Shown here: piece after piece, positions 1 to 6,985 of the stretch
How positions within the stretch are numbered: position 1 is the first letter of the stretch
How the letters are laid out: each line of letters starts with the position of its first letter
Source of the DNA: Pseudomonadota bacterium
GTDB lineage: Bacteria > Pseudomonadota > Gammaproteobacteria > Steroidobacterales > Steroidobacteraceae
DNA: 16,269 bases
Assembly (NCBI GenBank): GCA_021826035.1
Contig: JAKBBE010000055.1
Span: 1-16,269, forward strand
Direction of reading: 5' to 3'
Program-made: the position numbers and the translations under genes
The notes under the pieces: model-generated
Told to the model about the DNA's origin: nothing
Seen by the model: only the letters and a program-made list of their open reading frames with translations
Database searches by the model: none

Positions 1-2
1 AT

Positions 3-614
3 GTGCGCACGGGCTTTTACACCGACACCCTGATCCACCGGGCCGTGGCCAATTTCGTCATCCAGGGCGGCGGCCATGACGCCACGGCGCCCTACGCGCT
101 GAAGCCGACCGGTCCGCCGGTCGACAATGAGTCCGGCAATGGCCTGGAGAACAAGCGCGGCACCGTCGGCCTCGCCCGCGGTCCGGACCCGGACTCCGGG
201 ACCTCACAGTTCTACATCAACCTGGTCGACAACCCGGAGCTCGATCCGCTGCCGACCCGGTGGGGCTACGCTGTGTTCGGGAAAGTGATTCAGGGCATGA
301 ACGTCGTCGAGCAGATCGGACTGGTGCCCACCGGGGCATTCGGGCCGTTCAAATCCGAAGCCCCTCTGACGCCCGTGGTGATCGAGTCCGTGTCCGTGGT
401 CGCGCCGAGCACCTCCGGAGCGACTCCCGCGACGACCGCCCCGGCACCGGCTGCGAGCGGCACTGCGGCACCGACCGCGAGCGGATCCGCCGGTCCCGGG
501 GCGGCCGGCACGCCGAGCAAGGCGCCGACTCCGCCCGCGGCCGCAGCGGAGTCAGGCCATGCGCCAAGCAAGACGGTGACTCCGCCCGACGGCACGCCAC
601 CTTCGAAATCGTGA
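3..614 (+). CDS. cyclophilin-type peptidyl-prolyl cis-trans isomerase, 5' end outside window
   Basis: This is a PPIase that catalyses cis-trans isomerisation of Xaa-Pro bonds during protein folding. The visible part (about 203 codons) enters inside the cyclophilin fold. It shows FYTDTLIHR followed by VANFVIQGGG, which matches the family FHRVIPGFMIQGG segment with its catalytic Arg. It then shows the GTVGLARGPDPDSGTSQFYINL core and a WGYAVFGKVIQGMNVV block. The usual N-terminal strand is missing, so the true start lies upstream of base 1. The fold ends near visible residue 131. About 70 residues rich in Ala, Pro, Thr, Ser and Gly follow, a low-complexity tail that bacterial PpiB proteins usually lack. 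Because the N-terminus is not visible, I cannot tell whether the protein is cytoplasmic or exported. The stop codon overlaps the lpxH GTG start as GTGA, the same neighbour as E. coli ppiB-lpxH. The family is certain. The choice between ppiA and ppiB is open. Confidence 0.93.
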   Translation: MRTGFYTDTLIHRAVANFVIQGGGHDATAPYALKPTGPPVDNESGNGLENKRGTVGLARGPDPDSGTSQFYINLVDNPELDPLPTRWGYAVFGKVIQGMNVVEQIGLVPTGAFGPFKSEAPLTPVVIESVSVVAPSTSGATPATTAPAPAASGTAAPTASGSAGPGAAGTPSKAPTPPAAAAESGHAPSKTVTPPDGTPPSKS

Positions 615-1363
615 CCCCTGCGCCCGCCTCTGCCGGCGGTGAACCGAGTCGCTGCCTGTTCGTCTCGGACGTGCACCTGGACACCGTTGCGGGGGCGGCC
701 GAGGCGCAATTCCTGAGCCTGCTGCGGACCGAGGCGCCGCAGGTGGATGCGCTCTACATCCTCGGCGATCTGTTCGAATCATGGGTGGGCGATGACACGC
801 CGGTGCATCGGGCCGTGATCGATGCGCTGGCGGCGGTCACGGCCGGCGGCGTGGGCTGCTTCGTACTGCACGGCAACCGTGACTTCCTGCTCGGCAGCGG
901 CTTCGCCGAGCGCAGCGGATGTCACCTACTGCCAGATCCGGTCGTCACGGAATTCGGCGGCGAGCGGGTCCTGCTCACGCACGGCGATGCGCTCTGCACG
1001 GACGATCACGCCTATCAGGAATTGCGCACCCTCGTCAGAGGCCCGCTCTGGCAACAGCAATTTCTCGCCCTGCCCCTGGCAACGCGGGAATTGCTCGCCA
1101 ATGAGGCGCGTGCCGGAAGCCGCGCGCACACCTCACGCACGCCGCCGACGATCATGGACGTCAATCCCAGCTCGGTCGCCGCGGCCTTCCGGGCGACGGG
1201 GGTGCGCCGCATCATTCACGGACACACGCATCGCCCGGCGGTGCACGAGACCCAGATTGACGGTGAGCCCGTGCAACGCATCGTGCTCGGGGCGTGGTAC
1301 GAGCAGGGCAGCTGCCTCAGCTACGAGGCAGGCCACTACCAGCTGCGCGCGCTGCCGCGGTGA
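611..1363 (+). CDS. lpxH: UDP-2,3-diacylglucosamine diphosphatase LpxH
   Basis: LpxH cleaves UDP-2,3-diacylglucosamine to lipid X and UMP at the inner face of the cytoplasmic membrane, the fourth step of lipid A synthesis. The 250-residue product has all the calcineurin-like metallophosphoesterase motifs of the family: SDVHLD (Asp20, His22), LGDLFESWVGDD (Asp53), HGNRDFLLG (Asn89), THGDALCTDD (His124) and HGHTHRP (His204, His206). The length is close to the E. coli protein (about 240 aa), with roughly ten extra N-terminal residues. I chose the GTG at 611 because the reading frame upstream is only the other frame of the cyclophilin gene, no ATG fits, and the GTGA overlap implies translational coupling. 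The gene ends inside a long inverted repeat that may terminate transcription. Confidence 0.97.
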   Translation: MTPAPASAGGEPSRCLFVSDVHLDTVAGAAEAQFLSLLRTEAPQVDALYILGDLFESWVGDDTPVHRAVIDALAAVTAGGVGCFVLHGNRDFLLGSGFAERSGCHLLPDPVVTEFGGERVLLTHGDALCTDDHAYQELRTLVRGPLWQQQFLALPLATRELLANEARAGSRAHTSRTPPTIMDVNPSSVAAAFRATGVRRIIHGHTHRPAVHETQIDGEPVQRIVLGAWYEQGSCLSYEAGHYQLRALPR

Positions 1364-1389
1364 GCACGGCAGCCCACCGCGGCAGCGCG
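1348..1389. terminator. 15-bp perfect inverted repeat, candidate bidirectional terminator
   Basis: The arms at 1348-1362 and 1375-1389 are exact reverse complements (core GCTGCCGCGGTG and CACCGCGGCAGC) around a 12-base loop. The hairpin covers the lpxH stop codon and nearly all of the 34-bp gap to the converging Spy-like gene, whose stop is at 1398. That is where a shared terminator is expected. There is no T-run on either side, so it is not a textbook intrinsic terminator. It could instead protect the 3' ends of the transcripts. Confidence 0.5.
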
Positions 1390-1397
1390 TCCACCGC

Positions 1398-1880
1398 TCA
1401 GGACTGAGGCGGCGCGGGCGGAGCCGGCGGCTGCGGCGGCACCATGTGCATGCGCATGCGCATCCCGCCGCGCCCCATCGGGCCGGCCATCCCGAACCAC
1501 GGATGCGGCGGCACCAGCACTTTGAATTTCGCCATCTGCTCGGCGCTGAGTACATGCGCCATCTTGGTCATCATCTGACGCTTCGCGGCGAGGTGTGCCT
1601 GACGCATCGCGCGCATCGCTCGCATCATCTGCTGCATGCTCGTGCGCATGGCGGCATGCTGCTCGGCGAGGATCGCCCGGACCTGGTGACGCTGCGCGGC
1701 CGTCAGATCCAACAGTACGGTCAGCTGGTGCAACCGCCACTGCTCCATACGCTGTATGCGGCGCATGTGGGCCGCAGCTGCGCCTTGCGGCCAACCGCGT
1801 GCGAGCTGCGGCGTCGGGGTCTGCGCGAGGGCGACGCTCGTGACAGCCGCGAGCGCCAGAAAAATCAGGGAACGCTTCAT
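1398..1880 (-). CDS. exported LTxxQ-motif protein, Spy/CpxP-like
   Basis: A small, probably periplasmic protein of 160 residues. Residues 1-19 form a signal peptide (MKRS, then a hydrophobic stretch, with cleavage likely after VALA). The helical middle carries two LTxxQ-type motifs, LTAAQ (59-63) and LSAEQ (111-115), the hallmark of the Spy/CpxP group of periplasmic chaperones and stress sensors. Basic residues and methionines dominate between them. The tail is unusual: it has a Gly/Met-rich run, MRMRMHM at 140-146, and then a proline tract with PPQPPAPPAPP. There are 18 methionines in about 141 mature residues, which could reflect metal binding or methionine redox sensing (inference). I chose the ATG at 1880 because AGGAGG lies 7 bases upstream and because it starts the signal peptide. 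The gene lies 83 bp downstream of a sensor kinase on the same strand, so it may be a regulon member or accessory sensor of that system. Only the family assignment is firm. Confidence 0.82.
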   Translation of the reverse strand: MKRSLIFLALAAVTSVALAQTPTPQLARGWPQGAAAAHMRRIQRMEQWRLHQLTVLLDLTAAQRHQVRAILAEQHAAMRTSMQQMMRAMRAMRQAHLAAKRQMMTKMAHVLSAEQMAKFKVLVPPHPWFGMAGPMGRGGMRMRMHMVPPQPPAPPAPPQS

Positions 1881-1887
1881 GGACCGA

Positions 1888-1893
1888 CCTCCT
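1888..1893 (-). promoter_or_regulatory. strong ribosome binding site of the Spy-like gene
   Basis: AGGAGG on the minus strand, 7 bases upstream of the ATG at 1880. It is the best Shine-Dalgarno match that I noticed in the window. It rules out the longer frame that begins at 1901. Confidence 0.8.
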
Positions 1894-1906
1894 CGAAACA
1901 ACGGAC

Positions 1907-1956
1907 GTAGAGGAGTCTACCGATGCCACGGACGAGGCGCAGTAAGCAAATGTAGC
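1907..1956. promoter_or_regulatory. candidate operator region upstream of the Spy-like gene
   Basis: The 83-bp gap between kinase and Spy-like gene holds two short motifs. At 1942-1956 the plus strand reads GTAAG, 5 bases, GTAGC, which resembles the direct-repeat CpxR box GTAAA-N5-GTAAA with three mismatches in ten. At 1907-1920 there is a small inverted repeat, GTAGA, 4 bases, TCTAC. OmpR-family regulators bind direct repeats with this spacing, so self-regulation by the adjacent regulator is conceivable. I see no convincing -35/-10 pair, and these short matches could be chance. Confidence 0.22.
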
Positions 1957-1963
1957 GACCCGC

Positions 1964-3469
1964 TCAGCGCCGCGGCAGGCGCAGTTCGGCCTCGAGACCG
2001 CCCTGCGGCCGATTGCGCAGCTGCAGCGTACCGCCGTGGGCCTGGGCGACGTCACGCGCGATGCTCAAGCCCAGGCCAGTCCCGCCGGTGTCGCGATTCC
2101 GGGAGGACTCGAGGCGAAAGAATGGCTCGAAGACTCGCTCCAGATACGGCGGCGCGATGCCGGGGCCGTCGTCGCGCACCACGATGCTGAGCGCCGCCCC
2201 GTCGCTCACCGCGATCCGCGCCCGCTCACCGAACTTCACGGCGTTGGACACCAGGTTGGTCAGACAGCGCTTCAGTGCCTGCGGCCGCGCCGGCAGCGGT
2301 CCGTTCGCATGCCCCGTCACCTGCACGTCGTGCCCCATCTCCGTGAAGCCCTGCCGCACCGACTCGACCAGCGCATCGACGTCAATCGGCTCGAGCGCCT
2401 CCTGCTCATCCTGCCCCCGAAACAACGCCAACGCGCCACGCACCATACCTTCCATCTCATCGAGTTCGCGGCTCAGACGCTCGCGCACCGCGGGATCCTC
2501 GATCAGCGTCTCCACCTGCAGGCGCAGACGCGTCAGCGGGGTCTTCAGGTCATGTGACATCGCAGCCAGCACCGCCGTGCGGCTGTCGAGATAGCGGTGC
2601 AGCCGCTCCTGCATGCTGTTGAACGCGCGCGCCGCATCCCGCAGCTCACGGGCGCCACTTTGCGGCAGCGGCGGGCTGCGCGAGCCACGACCGATCATCT
2701 CCGCGGCGCGCGCCAGACGGCGCAACGGCCGGGTGATGCCGCGCGCCGCCACATACAGAGCGGCGATCAGCACAGCCATGAGCACCGTCAGGTTGATGAG
2801 CAGACGCGGCGGCAGCATCAATACCGGAGAGAGGCGCGGCACGCGGAAGATGAGCGTCGCGGCGTGCGGCGCACTGACCTCGATGTCGTAGAAACGCAGC
2901 GGCACACCGATCCAAACGAACGGCGGCGGCGCCACAGGGATCGCCGCGGCGCTGCGGTGCGCGAGCGCCCGAATGCGGTAATCCACGCCGAGCTCGCGGT
3001 GCAGGCGGGCGAACAGCAGAGTTTGAGCACCAGAGGGGAACGGCAGGTGGATGAGCAGGCCGTGCCGAAAATCAGGATGCAGTTTGCGGCGCCACCAGGG
3101 CCAGTGCAGCGGACGCGGGCGGCGGCCCGTGCCGCGTCGCACGGGTGGACGCGGCGGTTCCGGAGGCTGCGGCGGCTGCATCGGCATCACCATGCGCCGG
3201 ACCCAGGGCGGCGGCCTGACGGGCCGGAATCCCCCGGTCATCTGCAGCCGATGCAACGCATGAGTCCGCGCCCGCGGCGGCAGCAGCGTCAGCGTAAAGG
3301 CGATTTCACTGATCCGCCGCGCCCAGATCCGCGTCGTCACCTGCGTCATGACGCGCTGTTCGTTGCGCGCCACGAGGTACAGGCTGGCCGCCTGCGCGAG
3401 CAGTACCCCGATCACGGTCGCACCAATCAGCCGTCCGAACAGAGATTGCGGCCACACTCGCCAGCGCAT
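1964..3469 (-). CDS. EnvZ/CpxA-type sensor histidine kinase
   Basis: An inner-membrane sensor kinase of 501 residues. TM1 is at about 13-34, the periplasmic domain at 35-220, TM2 at 222-243, and a HAMP linker follows. The dimerisation box is MSHDLKTPLTRLRLQ with phospho-accepting His306. The ATPase domain has LTNLVSNAVKFGE (N box), DDGPGI, FEPFFR and TGLGLSIA. All catalytic motifs look intact. The periplasmic domain (about 185 residues) is rich in Pro and Arg, with MVMPMQPPQPPEPPRPP at 93-109 and a Trp-rich patch, LHWPWW, at 121-126. That is unlike the sensor domains I know. I chose the ATG at 3469, which has GGGGAGG three bases upstream. A GTG at 3493 overlapping the regulator stop as GTGA would add eight residues and is a real alternative. 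The kinase presumably phosphorylates the regulator encoded just before it. Its signal is unknown; the shared motif with the Spy-like protein suggests envelope stress or metal (inference). Confidence 0.92.
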   Translation of the reverse strand: MRWRVWPQSLFGRLIGATVIGVLLAQAASLYLVARNEQRVMTQVTTRIWARRISEIAFTLTLLPPRARTHALHRLQMTGGFRPVRPPPWVRRMVMPMQPPQPPEPPRPPVRRGTGRRPRPLHWPWWRRKLHPDFRHGLLIHLPFPSGAQTLLFARLHRELGVDYRIRALAHRSAAAIPVAPPPFVWIGVPLRFYDIEVSAPHAATLIFRVPRLSPVLMLPPRLLINLTVLMAVLIAALYVAARGITRPLRRLARAAEMIGRGSRSPPLPQSGARELRDAARAFNSMQERLHRYLDSRTAVLAAMSHDLKTPLTRLRLQVETLIEDPAVRERLSRELDEMEGMVRGALALFRGQDEQEALEPIDVDALVESVRQGFTEMGHDVQVTGHANGPLPARPQALKRCLTNLVSNAVKFGERARIAVSDGAALSIVVRDDGPGIAPPYLERVFEPFFRLESSRNRDTGGTGLGLSIARDVAQAHGGTLQLRNRPQGGLEAELRLPRR

Positions 3470-3472
3470 ATG

Positions 3473-3479
3473 CCTCCCC
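3473..3479 (-). promoter_or_regulatory. ribosome binding site favouring the kinase ATG start
   Basis: GGGGAGG on the minus strand, only 3 bases before the ATG at 3469. The match is strong but the spacing is short. The competing GTG at 3493 has only a weak GAG upstream, though it is coupled to the regulator stop codon. Confidence 0.45.
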
Positions 3480-3489
3480 GGTCCGGGAA

Positions 3490-4206
3490 TCACTCGGTCT
3501 CGACGGGCACGCCGATGACATAGCCCTGGCCGTAGATCGTCTTGATGATCCTCGGCGAGCGGGCATCATCGCCGAGGATCTGCCGCAGGCGGCTGACGCG
3601 CACATCGATGCTGCGGTCGAGCGGATCAGCCTCGCGGCCGCGCAGCAGTTCGGCGAGCTGCGCGCGCGAGACCACGCGGTTACCGGCCGAGAGCAGCACC
3701 GCGAGCAGCCGGTACTCCGCACCGCTCAGCGCCACCTCGCTGCCGCCGCCACTGAGCGTTCGGGCGGTGGTCTCGAGACGCCAGCCGTCAAAACGGAAGG
3801 CGCGCACGGCTTGCGGGTCCGGGTCGGGCGAGGCATGCACGGTGCGGCGCAGCACCGCACGGATCCGGCCGAGCAGCTCACGAGGATTGAAGGGTTTGGG
3901 GACGTAATCGTCCGCGCCGATCTCGAAACCGACGATGCGATCGACGTCCTCACCGCGGGCCGTCAGCATGATCACCGGCAGCTGTGAGCGGGTCCGCAGC
4001 TCCCGGCAGATCGACAGGCCGTCCTCACCGGGCAACATCAGGTCGAGCACCAGCAAATCAAAGCGCGCCCGCTCCATGGCGCGCCGCATCTCGGTGGCGT
4101 CGCCCACCGCCGTGACGCGCATGCCTTCCTTCTGCAGATATTGACTCAACAGCGAGCGGATCTCGCGGTCGTCATCGACGATCAACAGGTGAGGATGTTC
4201 GCTCAT
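3490..4206 (-). CDS. OmpR-family DNA-binding response regulator
   Basis: A cytoplasmic transcription regulator of 238 residues. The receiver domain (about 5-120) shows the acidic pair in IVDDDRE, phospho-accepting Asp55 in LLVLDLMLPGEDG, Thr82 in MLTARG and Lys104 in YVPKPFNP. The C-terminal winged helix (about 140-235) has VALSGAEYRLL, the DPLDRSIDVRVSRLRQ recognition region and IIKTIYGQGYVIG, all typical of OmpR/PhoB proteins. I chose the ATG at 4206 (MSEHPHLLIVDDD). A GTG at 4227 would add seven residues without a better ribosome site. The stop overlaps the alternative kinase GTG, so the two are almost certainly cotranscribed. Which promoters it controls cannot be read from the sequence. 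The downstream Spy-like gene and its own upstream region are the obvious candidates. Confidence 0.95.
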   Translation of the reverse strand: MSEHPHLLIVDDDREIRSLLSQYLQKEGMRVTAVGDATEMRRAMERARFDLLVLDLMLPGEDGLSICRELRTRSQLPVIMLTARGEDVDRIVGFEIGADDYVPKPFNPRELLGRIRAVLRRTVHASPDPDPQAVRAFRFDGWRLETTARTLSGGGSEVALSGAEYRLLAVLLSAGNRVVSRAQLAELLRGREADPLDRSIDVRVSRLRQILGDDARSPRIIKTIYGQGYVIGVPVETE

Positions 4207-4240
4207 GGTCAGGCCCGTGGCGAGCACGATACCGGAGCAC

Positions 4241-4268
4241 GCCGCCGCGGCGCCAGAGCCGCGGCGGC
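4241..4268. terminator. 10-bp perfect GC hairpin after the glycerate kinase gene
   Basis: GCCGCCGCGG (4241-4250) and CCGCGGCGGC (4259-4268) are exact reverse complements with an 8-base loop. The hairpin lies 27 bases past the glycerate kinase stop and 35 bases before the regulator start, so it could separate the purF-side operon from the two-component operon. There is no T-run. In such GC-rich DNA a hairpin of this size is only moderately surprising. Confidence 0.35.
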
Positions 4269-4283
4269 CTGCCGAGCACCGCA

Positions 4284-4298
4284 GTTACAATTGTTCAC
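4284..4298. promoter_or_regulatory. AT-rich motif upstream of the response regulator
   Basis: The plus strand reads GTTACAATTGTTCAC, a direct-repeat-like pair (GTTAC, GTTCAC) around the 8-bp palindrome ACAATTGT. It is one of very few AT-rich spots near here. It overlaps the glycerate kinase stop and lies about 80 bases before the regulator start. It could be a site for the regulator itself or part of a promoter. This is speculative. Confidence 0.18.
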
Positions 4299-5476
4299 AA
4301 GACTGCGCGCTGCGGCGCGTCCTTCAGGCCAATCACGAGGTCAGCCACGTTGGTACCCGTGGGTCCGGTGCGCAGCAGCACCCCGGCGGCCGCGAGCGCG
4401 CGCCCGGCGTCCGCCCGCCGCAGGCTGTCGTCGGCGTCGAACCCGAGCACGGCGATGCGCCCGCAGGTCTCCCCATCGACCACCGCCCCGGCATCCTCGG
4501 TCGGTCCGTCGATGCCATCGGTACCGGCCGCGAGCAGCGCCAGATCGCCGTATCCGGCGATCAGGCGGGCCGCGGCGAGCGCCAGATGTTGATTGCGGCC
4601 ACCGCGGCCCGGGGCAGCCGGCAACCGCAGGGTCGATTCCCCGCCCCAGACGTACACCTGCGCGCTGCCGAGCGCGAGCTCATGCGTGAACTGGGTGGCC
4701 AGGCGCTGGACATCGCCGCAGAATCTCGTGCGGGCGCGGCGCACCGTCAGCCCTCGAGCGCGAGCCGCCTCGGCCGCACCGTCCATCGCCGCATCCAGGG
4801 ACGCGATCACCTCGCGCCGCAGGGCGTCCCCGCCGGGCGCCGGCCCGAGCAGCCCTGAGCCGATCAGCGCCGGATCATCGCCGGGCACGTCAGAGATGAA
4901 CAGCACGCGCCCGGGACGTCCGCCGAGACGCTCGGCGAGCCGCCCACCCTTGATCTGCGAGCCGCGGGCGCGCTCGGCATTGAGGGCCCGAATGTCGAGC
5001 CCGGCGGCCATCCCATGCCGCGCGATGCGGACGAGTTGGTCGAGCGTCACCCCCGGTGCAGGCACTTCGACCAGCGCCGAGGCGCCCCCCGAGATGAGAA
5101 ACAGCGGCTCGGCCTGTGCCGGCAGCTCATGCAGCCACTCGAGCAGCCGCGCGCCGGCGTGTAGCGAGCGTTCATCCGGAATCGGGTGGGCACTGTCGAG
5201 CACCTCGGTGCCCGGCTCTGCGGCGAGCGCCGCGGCACCGTGCCCCGCCGGTGCAATCACCAGCAGCCGCTCAAGCGCCGGCCCGAGCGCCTCGCGCGCA
5301 CCGAGCGCCATCGGCGCGGCCGCCTTCCCGATCGCCACCGCCCACACCCGAGCGGATGTGGCGCTCTGCAGCGCCTCGCGCACGCAGCGACGCCCCTCGA
5401 CGCGGGCGAGGCCGGCGCGAAACAGCTCGATCAGCCGCTCCCGCCGCCCGTCGGCGCCTGCCGGGGCGTCAGCCAC
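4295..5476 (-). CDS. glycerate 2-kinase (DUF4147/MOFRL family)
   Basis: A cytoplasmic kinase that makes 2-phosphoglycerate from D-glycerate and ATP, feeding glycerate into lower glycolysis. Family members were long annotated as hydroxypyruvate reductase (ttuD/gckA). The 393-residue product has the two-domain layout. The N-terminal DUF4147 domain shows [24 protein letters not shown] with the conserved serine-glycine loop, [16 protein letters not shown] and a [10 protein letters not shown] loop. The C-terminal MOFRL domain shows [44 protein letters not shown] and [15 protein letters not shown]. The length is slightly short of the usual 400-450 but nothing essential is missing. The GTG start at 5476 overlaps the purF end by 8 bases with no clear ribosome site, which implies translational coupling to purF. 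I do not know this pairing as a standard one. A link through serine/glycine and one-carbon supply for purines is only a guess. Confidence 0.93.
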   Translation of the reverse strand: MADAPAGADGRRERLIELFRAGLARVEGRRCVREALQSATSARVWAVAIGKAAAPMALGAREALGPALERLLVIAPAGHGAAALAAEPGTEVLDSAHPIPDERSLHAGARLLEWLHELPAQAEPLFLISGGASALVEVPAPGVTLDQLVRIARHGMAAGLDIRALNAERARGSQIKGGRLAERLGGRPGRVLFISDVPGDDPALIGSGLLGPAPGGDALRREVIASLDAAMDGAAEAARARGLTVRRARTRFCGDVQRLATQFTHELALGSAQVYVWGGESTLRLPAAPGRGGRNQHLALAAARLIAGYGDLALLAAGTDGIDGPTEDAGAVVDGETCGRIAVLGFDADDSLRRADAGRALAAAGVLLRTGPTGTNVADLVIGLKDAPQRAVL

Positions 5477-6977
5477 CGTGGACGATTTTCAGCGCTCCCC
5501 GTCCCTCGCGGCCACGCTGCTTGGCCTCGTCGGAACGCTCGCGCTGCAAGCGCTCGAGATACTGCGGCGTGATGTCCCCGGTGACGTACTGGCCGGAGAA
5601 GCACGAGGTGTCGAACTCCTCGATCTGCGAGTCCTCGTGCTTGCACGCCGCGATGAGATCCTCAAGATCCTGGTAGACCAGCCAATCGGCACCGATCAGC
5701 CGCATCACATCCTCGACGCTGCGTCCGGCGGCCACCAGCTCACGGGCCGCCGGCATGTCGATGCCGTACACGTTCGGGTAGCGCACCGGCGGGGCGGCCG
5801 AGGCGAAATACACCTTGCGCGCCCCGGCTTCGCGCGCGAGCTCGATGATCTGCGCCGAGGTGGTGCCGCGCACGATCGAGTCATCCACCAGCAGTACGTT
5901 CTTGCCGCGAAACTCCAGATCAATGGCGTTCAGCTTGCTGCGCACGGATTTCTGCCGCTGCTGCTGGCCGGGCATGATGAAGGTACGGCCGATATAGCGG
6001 TTCTTGGTGAACCCTTCGCGGTACTTCAGGCCGAGCCGCTGCGCCAGCTGCAGCGCACTGGTGCGACTGGTGTCGGGAATCGGAATGACCACGTCGATGT
6101 CGTGGTTCGGTCGCTCGCGCAGGATCTTCTCTGCGAGCCGATCGCCCATGCGCATGCGGGCGCGGTACACCGAGATATCGTCGATCTTCGAGTCGGGGCG
6201 GGCGAAATACACGTACTCGAAGATGCACGGCGCGTGGCGAGCGACGGTGACGCAGCGGTGCGCGTGCAGCCGACCCGCCTCATCGATCAGCACCGCCTCG
6301 CCCGGAGCGATGTCGCGCAGGAAGCGGAAGCCGAGACTGTCGAGCGCAACGCTCTCGGAGGCGAGCATCCACTCCTTGCCTTGCGCAGTGTCTCGCTCCC
6401 CGAGCACCAGCGGGCGGATGCCGTTCGGGTCGCGGAAACCCACGACGCCGTGCCCGATCACCATCGCCACGACGGCAAAGCCGCCGCGGCAGCGTCGGTA
6501 CACCGCCTCGAGCGCCGCGAACACGTCGGCCGGCGTGACGCGCGGCGTGCCGATGCGCTGCAGCTCCGAGGCGAACACGTTCAGCAGCACCTCGGAGTCC
6601 GAGGTGGTGTTCAGGTGCCGGCGATCCTCACGGATCAGCACTTCGGCCAGTTCGGTCGCGTTGGTGAGGTTACCGTTGTGCGCCAGGCAGATCCCGTACG
6701 GGGAGTTGACGTAGAACGGTTGGGCCTCCGAGGCGCTGTCGCAGCCCGCGGTCGGATAGCGCACGTGTCCGATGCCGATGTGACCCTTCAGCTCGAGCAT
6801 GTGCTGTTGCTGGAAGACATCGCGCACCAAGCCGCTCGCCTTGCGCACGCACAGCCCCCCGTCGCCGCTGGTGGCGATGCCCGCGGCATCCTGACCGCGG
6901 TGCTGCAGCACGGTGAGCGCGTCGTAGAGGCGCTGATTGACCGCGCTCGTGCCGACCAAGCCGACGATTCCACACAT
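5469..6977 (-). CDS. purF: amidophosphoribosyltransferase PurF
   Basis: PurF makes 5-phosphoribosylamine from PRPP and glutamine, the committed first step of purine synthesis, in the cytoplasm. The 502-residue product begins MCGIVGLVG, so Cys2 becomes the N-terminal nucleophile of the glutaminase domain without a propeptide, as in the E. coli type. The glutaminase domain shows [27 protein letters not shown] and SDSEVLL. The synthase domain shows [31 protein letters not shown] and the PRPP loop [14 protein letters not shown]. The ATG at 6977 has GAGG about 8 bases upstream. The start lies 8 bases past the cvpA stop (6986), as in E. coli cvpA-purF. Confidence 0.98.
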   Translation of the reverse strand: MCGIVGLVGTSAVNQRLYDALTVLQHRGQDAAGIATSGDGGLCVRKASGLVRDVFQQQHMLELKGHIGIGHVRYPTAGCDSASEAQPFYVNSPYGICLAHNGNLTNATELAEVLIREDRRHLNTTSDSEVLLNVFASELQRIGTPRVTPADVFAALEAVYRRCRGGFAVVAMVIGHGVVGFRDPNGIRPLVLGERDTAQGKEWMLASESVALDSLGFRFLRDIAPGEAVLIDEAGRLHAHRCVTVARHAPCIFEYVYFARPDSKIDDISVYRARMRMGDRLAEKILRERPNHDIDVVIPIPDTSRTSALQLAQRLGLKYREGFTKNRYIGRTFIMPGQQQRQKSVRSKLNAIDLEFRGKNVLLVDDSIVRGTTSAQIIELAREAGARKVYFASAAPPVRYPNVYGIDMPAARELVAAGRSVEDVMRLIGADWLVYQDLEDLIAACKHEDSQIEEFDTSCFSGQYVTGDITPQYLERLQRERSDEAKQRGREGRGALKIVHGG

Positions 6978-6985
6978 AGCCTACC

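Noticed and set aside
260..610. A reading frame extending lpxH upstream by about 117 residues.
   Set aside because: It overlaps the clearly conserved cyclophilin in another frame and encodes Arg-rich sequence with no homology to LpxH. The LpxH motifs begin only after the GTG at 611.
1447..1463. A tandem-like GCATGC/GCGCAT microrepeat.
   Set aside because: It is explained by the codons of the Met-Arg/Met-His run in the Spy-like protein. It is too short to be a repeat element.
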